36,871 nt of DNA, taken from NCBI GenBank assembly GCA_036265815.1, contig DATAOI010000059.1:1-36871 (forward strand). The letters run 5' to 3'. The stretch is from Gemmatimonadales bacterium (lineage in GTDB: Bacteria; Gemmatimonadota; Gemmatimonadetes; Gemmatimonadales; GWC2-71-9). The notes beneath the pieces were generated by a model. It did no database searches, was not told where the DNA came from, and saw nothing but the letters and a program-made list of their open reading frames with translations. Shown here in pieces: positions 23,514 to 32,483 of the stretch (position 1 is its first letter; the number at the start of each line of letters is the position of its first letter). The position numbers and the translations under genes are program-made.

Positions 23514-24476
23514 TCAGGCCACCGCGGGCTCCAGCAGCGACACCTCCCCGGTATCTGCGTCGAGCCGGGCCTGGATGCCGAGTGGGAGGGTCCACTGGTC
23601 GTCGATGTGCCCCACGGGGAAGCCGAGCGCCACCGGAATACGCAGGGGGCCGAAGTAGGTCGCGAGCACCTCGTCGAAGCCGAGGGCGCCGTCGCCGGTG
23701 CCGCGCTGGAGCTCGCTGAACCGGCCCACCAGGACACCGGCCAGCCGGTCCAGCGCGCCGGCCATCCGCAGGTGGGAGAGCATCCGATCCACTCGGTAGA
23801 GGTCCTCGCCCACGTCCTCCAGCACCAGCAGCGCGCCATCGAGGTCGGGAAAGAATCCGGTGCCGATCAGGCACTGCAGCAGGCTCAGGTTGCCGCCGGC
23901 GAGTCTCCCCTCCGCCACCCCTCCCTGGAGCGTGACGATCCGATTCTCCCGAGCCACCAGCACGCCGGCCGGCTGGGGCAGCGGCTCCAGCGGACCGGCC
24001 GGCGCCGCGCAGGAGAGGACTCGCTCGAAATGGCGGCGGCTGAATCCGGGCATGCTGGTTCGTGCGTTGGGCCCGTGGAAGCCGACCACTCCGGCGCATC
24101 GGGTCACTCCGGCCAGCAGCGCGGTCACATCGGAGAAGCCGATGACAGCCTTGGGACGGCGCACCAGGGCCGGAAAGTCGACCCCACCCAGGATGCGGGT
24201 CAGGCCGTAGCCCCCGCGAATACACCACACCGCGTCGACGGCCGGATCCCGAAGTGCGGCATTGAGGTCGGCCAGCCGCTGCTCGTCGGTCCCGCCAAGG
24301 TAGCCGTAACGGGCGCCGGCATGGGGGGCCAGCAGCGGTTCGTAATCCAGCGCACGGCACAGCGCCTCCGCACGTGTTAAATCATCGCGGTCCAGCAACG
24401 GTCCCGCCGGCGCGACCAGCGCCACCCGACTTCCACGCGCCAGTCGGGGAGGACGAACGAGCGGTTTTGACCCCAT
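23514..24476 (-). CDS. LD-carboxypeptidase (peptidase S66)
   Basis: This 320-residue serine peptidase releases the terminal D-Ala from L,D-tetrapeptides in murein recycling. The nucleophile is S115 in GFSDVTAL, the acid is a Glu of LEDVGED (about 220), and the His is H290 in FPVGHIDDQ. CIRGGYGLTRIL and GGNLSLLQ are typical of S66. It is the first gene of a three-gene minus-strand unit with the hydrolase and the SDR, divergent from the 24523 gene. Confidence 0.92.
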   Translation of the reverse strand: MGSKPLVRPPRLARGSRVALVAPAGPLLDRDDLTRAEALCRALDYEPLLAPHAGARYGYLGGTDEQRLADLNAALRDPAVDAVWCIRGGYGLTRILGGVDFPALVRRPKAVIGFSDVTALLAGVTRCAGVVGFHGPNARTSMPGFSRRHFERVLSCAAPAGPLEPLPQPAGVLVARENRIVTLQGGVAEGRLAGGNLSLLQCLIGTGFFPDLDGALLVLEDVGEDLYRVDRMLSHLRMAGALDRLAGVLVGRFSELQRGTGDGALGFDEVLATYFGPLRIPVALGFPVGHIDDQWTLPLGIQARLDADTGEVSLLEPAVA

Positions 24477-24522
24477 GATGGCTCCGCGGTAGATTGTGCG
24501 ACACCTCAACGGGAGAACGGTA

Positions 24523-25086
24523 GTGCGTGCTTCGCAGCCCGCGTTGCTCGCCGCCGGTCGTGTGATCGCTGAATTGCGGGATTCGATGGTTCTCCAGTGG
24601 GCCGACTGGCTGGGAGACCGGATCACCGCCACACCCACGATACCGCGCCTGACGGTCGAGCGGGAGTTTCGGCTCCTGCTCGACGTCATCACCGAGATGG
24701 TTGGCCCGCTCCGGCGGGAAGTCAACAGCGTGTGGTTCCACGTCTGCGAGCACTACGGGCGGATGGCGTCGACCCGGGGGCTCGCGGCGGGTGAGGTGGT
24801 CGAGGAACTGCAATTTCTCCGCGAGCTCCTCATCCGTAACCTCGCACCTGTTCTGGTGGCGATGCGTGCCAGGCAGAGCATGGCCATCATGCTGCGCCTC
24901 AACCGAGTCATCGACAAGGGGGTCTCGGTGGCCGTGGTCGGGTACACCGACGCGCTCGTGGCCACGTTATTCGCCCAGAACGGCGTGCCCATGTTCGACA
25001 CCCAACAGGACACCGGCGAGATCGAGCGCCAGCTCAGCGCCCTGGAGCAGGAGCTGCGTGCCGTGGTCAAACAACCTCGGCAATAG
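24523..25086 (+). CDS. RsbRD N-terminal-like helical protein
   Basis: The 187-residue all-helical protein is similar in layout to the RsbRD N-terminal domain seen in stressosome and sensor-kinase proteins: WADWLGDRI, then FRLLLDVITEMVGPLRREV, HYGRMASTRGLAAGEVVEELQFLRELL. The C-terminus (EIERQLSALEQELRAVV) looks like a short coiled coil. Here it stands alone without an effector domain. I chose the GTG at 24523 because GGGAG lies 7 nt before it. An in-frame GTG at 24496 would add nine residues. It is followed 18 nt later by the glycosyltransferase gene. The function is not established. Confidence 0.7.
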   Translation: MRASQPALLAAGRVIAELRDSMVLQWADWLGDRITATPTIPRLTVEREFRLLLDVITEMVGPLRREVNSVWFHVCEHYGRMASTRGLAAGEVVEELQFLRELLIRNLAPVLVAMRARQSMAIMLRLNRVIDKGVSVAVVGYTDALVATLFAQNGVPMFDTQQDTGEIERQLSALEQELRAVVKQPRQ

Positions 25087-25104
25087 ACGTCTCCGCTGTT
25101 CCTC

Positions 25105-26238
25105 ATGGCGCCCGCCGACTTGCTGCCGGCCCTGCCCTGGCTGGCGCCGTTTGCAGCCCTTCCCCGGCTGGCCGACACCCATCCCAATCTTTCCGACGTC
25201 CACCCGATCTCGGGCGAGCTGGTGTCCGTCATCGTGCCCGCGCGAAACGAGGCAGCCACCATCGAGACGGTGGTGCGGTCGGTACTCGACTCCGCCTACC
25301 GGCCGCTCGAGCTCCTGGTCGTGGACGATCGCTCGACCGACGCCACCGCGGCAATCCTCCAGCGGCTTGCCGCGGAGGACCGGCGGGTCCGGGTGGTAGA
25401 CGGCGAGGCGCTGCCGGACGGCTGGTACGGAAAGCCCTGGGCCTGCCACCAGGGATACAGCCTCGCTCGCGGCGACCTTCTGCTTTTCACCGATGCCGAT
25501 ACCCGACACCATCCCGAGCTGCTGGGGCGGGCGGTCGCGGCGCTCCGGCGGGAGCGGGCGGGGCTGCTGACCGTGGCTCCGCACCAGCGCTGCGTCACTT
25601 TCTGGGAGCGGCTGGTCATGCCGCAGATCTGGCTGCTGCTCGGCCTCCGCTATCACCCGCAGCGAGTGAACCGGGCCCGGCGCGCGCGAGACGTGATCGC
25701 CAATGGGCAGTTCATCCTGGTCTCCCGGGAGCCCTACGAAGCGGCAGGAACCCACGAGGCGGTGCGGCACGAGGTGGCGGAGGATCTCGCGCTGGCGCAG
25801 CGGTTCCTCGCATCGGGGCGGACTATTCGCTTCGCATTCGCGCAGCGGTTCATGGAGACGCGGATGTACCGAAGCCTGGGCGAGCTGATCGAGGGCTGGT
25901 CCAAGAACATCTACCTGGGCGGCCGCCGCTCGTTTCCGGAGAACCCGGCGCTCCGCGCGGCCGCCCCGCTCATGGTGGCGGCGGCGCTCGGGTTCTGGCT
26001 GGTTCCTCCGGTGGCGCTCGCGCTGGGTGGAGGCCTTCGTTCCGCGGCGGGCGTGGCCGTCGGTCTCTCGGCGGTCTTCTGGATCCTCATCTCGATCGGC
26101 ATGCGGATTCCGTTCTACTACGGGCTGGCGTATCCGCTGGGCGCACTCATGGCCTTGTACATCGCGGCGCGCTCGACCTGGCGGGGTGCCCGGAAAGTCG
26201 AGTGGCGGGGACGACTCTACGGCGCCGCAGAGCGATAG
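25105..26238 (+). CDS. Family 2 glycosyltransferase, membrane-associated (HpnB/CrtQ-like)
   Basis: The 377-residue GT-A protein has SVIVPARNEAATIETVVRSV, the nucleotide-sugar motif DDRSTD, DGWYGKPWACHQG as in HpnB/CrtQ-type enzymes, the DxD-like FTDADTRH, and EDLALAQRF later. Three C-terminal membrane helices (about 285-360) anchor it. Relatives act on carotenoids or hopanoids, but the acceptor cannot be read from the sequence. It lies 18 nt after the RsbRD-like gene and converges on the next gene (15 nt). Confidence 0.88.
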   Translation: MAPADLLPALPWLAPFAALPRLADTHPNLSDVHPISGELVSVIVPARNEAATIETVVRSVLDSAYRPLELLVVDDRSTDATAAILQRLAAEDRRVRVVDGEALPDGWYGKPWACHQGYSLARGDLLLFTDADTRHHPELLGRAVAALRRERAGLLTVAPHQRCVTFWERLVMPQIWLLLGLRYHPQRVNRARRARDVIANGQFILVSREPYEAAGTHEAVRHEVAEDLALAQRFLASGRTIRFAFAQRFMETRMYRSLGELIEGWSKNIYLGGRRSFPENPALRAAAPLMVAAALGFWLVPPVALALGGGLRSAAGVAVGLSAVFWILISIGMRIPFYYGLAYPLGALMALYIAARSTWRGARKVEWRGRLYGAAER

Positions 26239-26253
26239 GGGGCCGGGTCCGGC

Positions 26254-26919
26254 TCAGCTCCCGCCGGTGCGGTCCACCACGAGGTTCTGGTTCGGAATTC
26301 GCCCGCCGAGCACCCGGCCGTCGGGCGCAACCCTGAGGTGGAACTCCACGGTTCCGATCGCTACGCGCAGCGAGTCGTTGCCCATGCCGGCGACCTTCCC
26401 ATCGACCGTCTGCCCCCCACCGAGGTTGAAGAACGGCACCTGACCGGCCGGCGTGCCGCCCGCCCGGGAGCGCCGCACCGCCTGCTCCAGGAGCGCGAAC
26501 GACAGGTTGAGGTAAGGGATCGCGCCCCGATGGGTGGCGATGACCCGGGTCTGCAGTCCCCCGCCATTGATGTCGTCCACGGACGCGCTGTCCTCCTTGA
26601 AGATGATGCGGGCCTGCTGGACGAGGTGGCCCTTGGTGTGTCCGCTGTCCACGTCCTCCCGCACCGTCACCTCGATCAGCGGCACCGTCGCGTCAGGAGC
26701 AATGACCGCGCGATACGCCTGGGCAGTGTTGCGGGCGCCGTGAATGGCCAGCGTGCCCTGGAGCATGGTGGGGCTGCGGGAGAATCGCTCCGTGGCCACG
26801 GTGTCTCCGGCGCGGCGGATGACGAACGTGCCGCTGTCGGCGGCGGACTGGGCGCTGAGGGCGGCCGGGAGGAGGAGCGTGGCGGCCAGCCCGAGGAGGC
26901 ATCGATCAGGTAGAGGCAT
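26254..26919 (-). CDS. Secreted protein of unknown function
   Basis: The 221-residue protein has a signal peptide (LGLAATLLLPAALSAQ, probable cleavage after SAQ), the style common in Gemmatimonadota. The mature part has TFVIRRAGDTVATERFSR and GRVLGGRIPNQNLVVDR, which gives repeated beta-strands, probably a beta-barrel or sandwich. I recognise no family. It is single, between two convergent or divergent neighbours. Confidence 0.8.
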   Translation of the reverse strand: MPLPDRCLLGLAATLLLPAALSAQSAADSGTFVIRRAGDTVATERFSRSPTMLQGTLAIHGARNTAQAYRAVIAPDATVPLIEVTVREDVDSGHTKGHLVQQARIIFKEDSASVDDINGGGLQTRVIATHRGAIPYLNLSFALLEQAVRRSRAGGTPAGQVPFFNLGGGQTVDGKVAGMGNDSLRVAIGTVEFHLRVAPDGRVLGGRIPNQNLVVDRTGGS

Positions 26920-27049
26920 GGCTGCAGGATAGTGGGCGCCGGGGGTGCCGTCCAGCAGGCCGGCATGATGCGCCCAGTGGCGTAGATCGGGTACCGCTAC
27001 GCCATGCTCCCGGGCCTATTCTGGCCGCTCCCCCACCGGAGCGCTGGGT

Positions 27050-30000
27050 GTGGAGCTCGGGCCGTTGCTGGGCGGACTGGATTCGTTGCAGGCGCTGCCG
27101 AACCTCATTGCCGCGTTGGGACACCAGCGGCTCTTCGACCAGGTCCCCGACCTGTTGGGACCCCGCAGGGTTCGGGACTCGGCGGCGCCGCTCGTTGTCG
27201 GTCGCGCGGGGGAGTTCCCCTGGTTCGCGGTGGCAGGCCCGGATGTCGAGCGGTCCGCGCGCGGGCTGGCTCGACGACTGGCATTGCGGGGGCGAGTCGC
27301 CGGCGTCCTGGCGCTCGACCCGGTAGGCCGGCGACTGGCGCTGGCGGTGGCGCTCGAGCGCAGTCCTTTGCTCACGATCGATCTGGACCACCCCGCCCCG
27401 GCCGCGCTGGCGTGTCTGGGTCGAATGTCGGGAAGCGGGTCCGGTGGTGCTCTTGCCTACGCCCTCCGGGTGGCTGATGCGCTCTCCGGTGAGTCGGCCG
27501 GGCGGCGGTTCTTTCAAACCTTCAGAAATACCCTGGAGCGAATGGCGGCCGGGCTGCCCGGGCCGCTCCGTGGCGAGGATCGCCGTAATCTCGCGCTGCT
27601 TCAGCTCACCCGGGTGCTCTTCCTCTACTTCGTCCAAGCCAAAGGCTGGCTCGCGGGGCGGGACCGCTTCCTGGCGGAAGAGGTGGACCGGTGCCTGAGC
27701 CGGAAGCGAAGCATCCAGCGCGATCTGCTGCAGCCGCTCTTCTTCGGAACGCTCAACCGACCGGCGCCGAAGCGGGGCTCCCGGGCGGCCGGTTTCGGTC
27801 CAATCCCGTTCCTCAACGGCGGCTTGTTCGAGCCGCATCCACTGGAGCGGTCCGTCCGCGCCAGCATTCCCACGCCGCTCTGGCGGGAAGCGTTCGACCA
27901 GCTCTTCGAGCGTTTTCACTTCACGGTGTCCGAAACGCCCGGAGAGGGAATCGCGCCCGATATGCTGGGCCGGGTGTTCGAGGGAGTGATGGCGCCGGAC
28001 CTGCGCCGCGCATCGGGCACGTTCTACACCCCCGCGGCTCTGGTGCGAAGCATGCTGGACGCCGCCATCCCGGCCGCCGTCGCCGGCCGGCTCAGGTGCG
28101 GTGAGGTCGAGGCAGGGCACCGTCTCGACAACGGTGAGCCGGCGGCGCTCGCTACCTTGGGCTCGCTCACGGTGCTCGATCCGGCAGCCGGCTCCGGCGC
28201 TTTTCTCCTGGGCGCATTGGAGCGTCTGTCGGAGCGGGGAGCCGGCAGCCCCGAGTCGCTCGCCCGACGCAGGCGGCGGATTCTGGAGCGGAACCTTTTC
28301 GGCGTCGATCTGAGCGCCGCGGCCGTGCGGCTGACCGAGCTTCGGCTCTGGCTCGCTGTCATCGCCGGCGAGGGCTCCGGCCGGCCCGAGCTGGTCCGTC
28401 CCCTGCCCAATCTCGATTGCCTGATCCGCCAGGGGGATAGCCTCCTCGAGCCGGTCGGCAGTGCTATCCGCCTGCGAGCTCCAGCGCGGGAGGCCTCCGG
28501 GACCATCGCCTCGCTCCGGCAGCGTGTGGTCGGGGCCACGGGGGGAGAAAAACACACCCTGCTGCGGGAGCTCCGGGAGGCCGAGGCGGCAGGGTTTTCC
28601 GAATCGCTGGCCTTGGCCGAGCGGGAGTTGGCGGAGGCGGTCAGCGAATGCCTGAACGAGGCGCGTGGGTCCGATCTGTTCGGCCGCCGCCGCGGGCTGG
28701 ACCACGCGCTCGGGGCACGGTTGCAACTCTGCCGCGCGGAATTGCGCGCGGTTCGCGCCGCCCGGCGCGCGGTCCTCCGAGAACGCGAGGTCCCCTGGTT
28801 CCATTATCAAAGCCACTTCGCGGACGTGTTCGCGGCGGACGGGTTCGATCTCGTCGCGGGCAATCCACCCTGGCTCCGCTCCGAGGACATCCCCTCGCAC
28901 CTGCGCCGGCGGCTGGCGGGCCGGTATCGCTGGTGGCGAAAAGGCGGGGGGTATGGTAACCGACCCGACCTCGCGGTCGCGTTCCTGGAGCGCTCGGTCG
29001 AGCTGGTCAGGCCGGGAGGGGTGGTCGCCCTGCTGGTGCCCGCCAAACTGGCCACCGCGGCTTACGGAACGGCGGCGCGCCACGCGCTTGCCACGACGAC
29101 CACGCTGAGCGTGGTGGCAGACCTCACGGGTCAGCCCGAGGCCGCGTTCGACGCCACGGTCTACCCGCTCGCCCTCATCGTGCGAAAGGAGCCGCCGCCC
29201 ACGGCTCATCGTGTCCAGACCCGGCTGGGCCAGAGGCCCGGCGGCGGTGTAGTGCAGTCGCGGCTCCGATCCGGAGGACCCTGGATTCTCCGGTCCGATG
29301 GAGCGCGCGCGGTACTCGGACGATTGGCACGAAGGCATCCTCTGCTGGGGGAGCAGCTCGCCTGCCATCTCGGTCTCAAGACCGGCGCCAACGCCATCTT
29401 CCTGAATCCGCCGCCCGACATCGAGCCCGAGCTCATGCGCTGGGCCGTTCGCGGCCGGGACGTGAGGCCGTTCCGGGTGGCAACCCGGGTGCGACTGCTC
29501 TGGACTCATGGGCAGGACGGACGACCGTTGCGGGAGTTGCCACCCAGGGCGGCGGAATATCTAGAGCCGCGGCTCTCCGCCCTTCGTGTCCGGGCGGACT
29601 ATCAGGGCGAGCGCGCCTGGATCCTGTTCCGCACCCGGGCCGCCACATCTGCTCACCGAGTGGTCTGGGCCGATCTCGGCCGGTCCCTCGCGGCCGCCGC
29701 GCTCACCGGGGCGCGCGATGCCGACCGGGTTCCACTCAACAGCTGCTACGTAGCCGCCGCCTCGACCGCAGCGGAGGCCGAGCGGGTCAGTGCCTGGCTC
29801 AACTCCAGCTGGATCCGGGCGGCGGCTCGGCTCGGTGCGGTGCCCGCCGCCGGCGGTTTCCATCGGTTCAGCGCCGCCACCGTCAGCCGACTTCCCCTTC
29901 CGCCGTCCGTGCTCTCCGACCCCGATCTGTCCCGGCTCGCTGGAGCCGGACGTCGAGGGGAGCCGGTGCAGGAGCAACTCGATGACCTCGCTGCGCGGCA

Positions 30001-30073
30001 CCTCGAGCTTTCGGCGGGCGAGCGGACCGCGCTCGGGCGGCTGGTGGCCCCAGGCACCGACCATCGTGGCTGA
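27050..30073 (+). CDS. Large N6-adenine DNA methyltransferase (Eco57I/DrmMI-like)
   Basis: The 1007-residue protein starts at GTG 27050. The frame is closed by a stop at 26966 and has no earlier start. Residues ~1-130 form an unrecognised alpha/beta domain (FPWFAVAGPDVERSARGLARR, VAGVLALDPVGRRLALAVA). Residues ~160-330 are helical (LLQLTRVLFLYFVQAKGWL) with NGGLFEPHPLE, as in Type IIG/BREX-like methylases. The methylase core has SGTFYTP, the SAM-binding motif I DPAAGSG (377-383) and the catalytic NPPW (605-608). The last ~350 residues look like a target-recognition domain. There is no PD-(D/E)xK or HNH signature. It would methylate adenine in a self/non-self system with the overlapping helicase. 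Confidence 0.85.
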   Translation: MELGPLLGGLDSLQALPNLIAALGHQRLFDQVPDLLGPRRVRDSAAPLVVGRAGEFPWFAVAGPDVERSARGLARRLALRGRVAGVLALDPVGRRLALAVALERSPLLTIDLDHPAPAALACLGRMSGSGSGGALAYALRVADALSGESAGRRFFQTFRNTLERMAAGLPGPLRGEDRRNLALLQLTRVLFLYFVQAKGWLAGRDRFLAEEVDRCLSRKRSIQRDLLQPLFFGTLNRPAPKRGSRAAGFGPIPFLNGGLFEPHPLERSVRASIPTPLWREAFDQLFERFHFTVSETPGEGIAPDMLGRVFEGVMAPDLRRASGTFYTPAALVRSMLDAAIPAAVAGRLRCGEVEAGHRLDNGEPAALATLGSLTVLDPAAGSGAFLLGALERLSERGAGSPESLARRRRRILERNLFGVDLSAAAVRLTELRLWLAVIAGEGSGRPELVRPLPNLDCLIRQGDSLLEPVGSAIRLRAPAREASGTIASLRQRVVGATGGEKHTLLRELREAEAAGFSESLALAERELAEAVSECLNEARGSDLFGRRRGLDHALGARLQLCRAELRAVRAARRAVLREREVPWFHYQSHFADVFAADGFDLVAGNPPWLRSEDIPSHLRRRLAGRYRWWRKGGGYGNRPDLAVAFLERSVELVRPGGVVALLVPAKLATAAYGTAARHALATTTTLSVVADLTGQPEAAFDATVYPLALIVRKEPPPTAHRVQTRLGQRPGGGVVQSRLRSGGPWILRSDGARAVLGRLARRHPLLGEQLACHLGLKTGANAIFLNPPPDIEPELMRWAVRGRDVRPFRVATRVRLLWTHGQDGRPLRELPPRAAEYLEPRLSALRVRADYQGERAWILFRTRAATSAHRVVWADLGRSLAAAALTGARDADRVPLNSCYVAAASTAAEAERVSAWLNSSWIRAAARLGAVPAAGGFHRFSAATVSRLPLPPSVLSDPDLSRLAGAGRRGEPVQEQLDDLAARHLELSAGERTALGRLVAPGTDHRG

Positions 30074-32288
30074 GACACTTGCGGCGGTGCCGCTGCCGAT
30101 CCTCACGGCGCTCTGCTCGGGAGCTCCAGCCTCCGCGAGCGCGGTGGCGCGAGCACTGGTCGCGAGCCTGCAGCCGGAGGAGGCACCGGATGCCCCGCCG
30201 GCGTGGCTGCGCGAGGAGCAGCGACGCAGCTTCCGTCGGCTGCTCGCGGCCGTCCGCCGACACCGAGGCGCGCTGCTGGCCGACCCGGTCGGGAGCGGCA
30301 AGACGTTTGTCGCGTTGGCCGTGGCGGCGGCACTCAACCCGAGGGGTCCGACGGCCTGTCTGGTCCCGGCGACGCTGGTGCCACAGTGGCGGTCGGTCGC
30401 GAATGGTCTGGGTGTCCGGGTGTTGGTGAGGTCGCACCAGCAAGCGAGCCGGGGCCGGCTTCCCCTCGGCACGCGCGGGCTGGTGATCGTGGACGAGAGT
30501 CATCACTTCCGAAACCCCCAGACGTGTCGCTACGGGCATGTAGCGCCCTGGCTGATCGGCCGGCCCATTCTGCTGGTCACCGCCACTCCGGTGGTGAATC
30601 GGCTGGAAGACCTGGCGCATCAGCTCCTCCTCGGCGTGCGTGACGACGCTCTGCTTGCCGATGGGGTGATCTCGTTGGGAGCCGCGCTCGGTGGGGGACA
30701 GGGCGCCGCTGCGCTCGGACGCCTGGTGGTCGAGGAACGCTCGGCGGGTGGGCGGCCTGCACGCCTCGTCCGGGTGAGCCCGGCCTGCCAGCGGGAGTGT
30801 GGGGCCGCGGCGCAGGCCATCGGGTGGATCGATCGGCTGTCGCTCTCCTGCCATACACCGACGGCTGCCCTGGTACGGGGAACGCTCGCCCGGGCCGCGG
30901 CCTCCAGCCCGGCGGCGCTGCTTGGCGCGCTTCGGCGCTACCGCAGGCTGTTGCTCCACGCACGCGATGCGGTGCGGACCGGGCGGACGCTCAGCCGCGC
31001 GGAGCTCAGGAAATTCGCGGGCGACCTGCAGGACCAGCTGGTGCTCTGGGAGCTGCTGCCGGAGAGCGGTGCCGGCATCGATCTCGACCTGGCAGACCTG
31101 GAGCGGACCAACGTCGTGATCGAGGCGGCTGTCGCGGCAAGCCGAGGGCCAGATGCCAAGCTCGAGCGCCTCCAATCCATTCTGGCGGACGGCCATCCCA
31201 CCATCGTGTTCGTGTCCCGCCGGGAAACGGTGCGCCATCTGCGGGAGCGGCTGGCAGGCCCGCCGATCGCGTGGTGCACGGGGGAGCGGGCGGGGCTGGG
31301 CCGCTCGACGGTGCCTCGATTGGTAGTGCTGGGTTGGTTCAGGACCGGTGGCTCACCGCAGATAGGGCCCGAACCGACCTGCCTGGTAGTGACGGACGTG
31401 GCCGCGGAGGGTCTCGACCTTCAGCGGGCCGCGCGAGTGGTCCACTACGACTTGCCATGGACGCCGATGCGGCTGGAGCAGCGGGAGGGTCGCGCGGTAC
31501 GGCTGGGGTCGGTGCACGGCGAGGTCGAGGTCGTGCGCTTCACCCTGCCCGAGCCGCTGGAGCGCGGGCTCCGAGTCGGAGAAGCACTGACTCGAAAAGC
31601 CACGCTCCCCATCAGGGCGGGGCTCGGACCGGAAGGCCGGCGCCTCTGGCGCTGGCAGTCGGAGATCGCCGACGAGCTGCACCCGGGCCCGATGAGGTTC
31701 GGCGTGGCGCTGGTGCCCGAAGGCCCGTCGGGAGTTCTCGCGGGCTTCGGTCTCTACGGGACGGTGGAAGGGCACACTGCGCGGCTCGCCGCGAGTGTGG
31801 TGTGGATCGACGGGAGCGGTGGCTCGACCGAAGCTCGAGAGGTGGTGGGCCCCAGACTGGCGGCCGCCGCCAGAAGCGAGTCGACCCGAGCCATAACAGC
31901 CGAGCAACTGGAGCTGGCGATGTCCTGGCTGGCGGCCCCGCTGCGGCAACGGCTGGGACTTCTGGGTGGCCACCGGTGGGCGGCGGGCGCATCCAGTCCG
32001 GCGGTTCGCGAGTTGGCCGAACGACTGCACGGCGAGGTACAGGCGGCGGCGCGGAGCCGGAACGCGGTCCTCCTCGCTCAGTTGGAGCGCGCGCTCGGTT
32101 TCATTACCGGCGGTCACACCGCCGGTGAGGCGCTGCTGATCCAACGGCTGATCGGGCTGTCGGCATCGGATCTGTGCAGGAGGATCCCAGGGCTTCCTGC
32201 GGGCACTGCGCGCTGGGGGGCAGTCGAGGCCCGGCTGACGGGTCTGGTGGTGTTCGAGGAGCCCGGCCGCAGCGAGGGAGTACCGTAG
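30066..32288 (+). CDS. SNF2-type helicase, DrmD-like partner of the methylase
   Basis: The 740-residue SF2 helicase starts at GTG 30066, 8 nt before the methylase stop. The N-terminal RecA domain has Walker A DPVGSGKT (73-80), DESH (143-146) and TATPVVN. The C-terminal RecA domain has TDVAAEGLDLQ (motif V, 443 on) and QREGRAVRLG (motif VI, 472 on). Thus ATP hydrolysis and translocation residues are intact. The C-terminal ~240 residues (500-740) show no known domain and no nuclease signature. The pair recalls DrmMI-DrmD of class 1 DISARM, or a split Type ISP enzyme, but is smaller. It ends 5 nt before the left copy of the direct repeat. Confidence 0.85.
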   Translation: MAETLAAVPLPILTALCSGAPASASAVARALVASLQPEEAPDAPPAWLREEQRRSFRRLLAAVRRHRGALLADPVGSGKTFVALAVAAALNPRGPTACLVPATLVPQWRSVANGLGVRVLVRSHQQASRGRLPLGTRGLVIVDESHHFRNPQTCRYGHVAPWLIGRPILLVTATPVVNRLEDLAHQLLLGVRDDALLADGVISLGAALGGGQGAAALGRLVVEERSAGGRPARLVRVSPACQRECGAAAQAIGWIDRLSLSCHTPTAALVRGTLARAAASSPAALLGALRRYRRLLLHARDAVRTGRTLSRAELRKFAGDLQDQLVLWELLPESGAGIDLDLADLERTNVVIEAAVAASRGPDAKLERLQSILADGHPTIVFVSRRETVRHLRERLAGPPIAWCTGERAGLGRSTVPRLVVLGWFRTGGSPQIGPEPTCLVVTDVAAEGLDLQRAARVVHYDLPWTPMRLEQREGRAVRLGSVHGEVEVVRFTLPEPLERGLRVGEALTRKATLPIRAGLGPEGRRLWRWQSEIADELHPGPMRFGVALVPEGPSGVLAGFGLYGTVEGHTARLAASVVWIDGSGGSTEAREVVGPRLAAAARSESTRAITAEQLELAMSWLAAPLRQRLGLLGGHRWAAGASSPAVRELAERLHGEVQAAARSRNAVLLAQLERALGFITGGHTAGEALLIQRLIGLSASDLCRRIPGLPAGTARWGAVEARLTGLVVFEEPGRSEGVP

Positions 32289-32293
32289 TCAGC

Positions 32294-32483
32294 CGGTCGA
32301 TCGCGCGCCCAGGGATAGGCCGGAGACCGGCGGCAGGCTGGCCGCGAGTCAGGGTCCCCCCAACGGGCGTTCGAGGTGCCGGATGCCGGGATCGCTCCAT
32401 TCCTCCATGGTGAGGTGCCAGAGCTGCCAGGCCTCTTCGACGGCGGATTGGCGGGTCTCCGGGCGAACCTCCTCGTGCTGGTC
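32294..32483. repeat. Direct repeat, left copy
   Basis: About 190 bp are repeated in the same orientation at 36683-36871, with four substitutions and one single-base indel (about 97% identity). The copy begins 5 nt after the helicase stop. It includes most of a small minus-strand gene and a downstream GC-rich hairpin (GCCGGAGACCGGC), a possible terminator for that gene. Confidence 0.9.

Noticed and set aside
26906-29509. Long minus-strand open frame of 867 codons inside the methylase gene
   Set aside because: Antisense shadow caused by high GC; the sense frame carries clear methylase motifs and the antisense product is low-complexity Arg/Gln/Pro.
27050-32288. Classification of the cassette as BREX or complete DISARM
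   Set aside because: No PglZ, BrxC, BrxL, DrmA, DrmB or DrmC genes are next to it.
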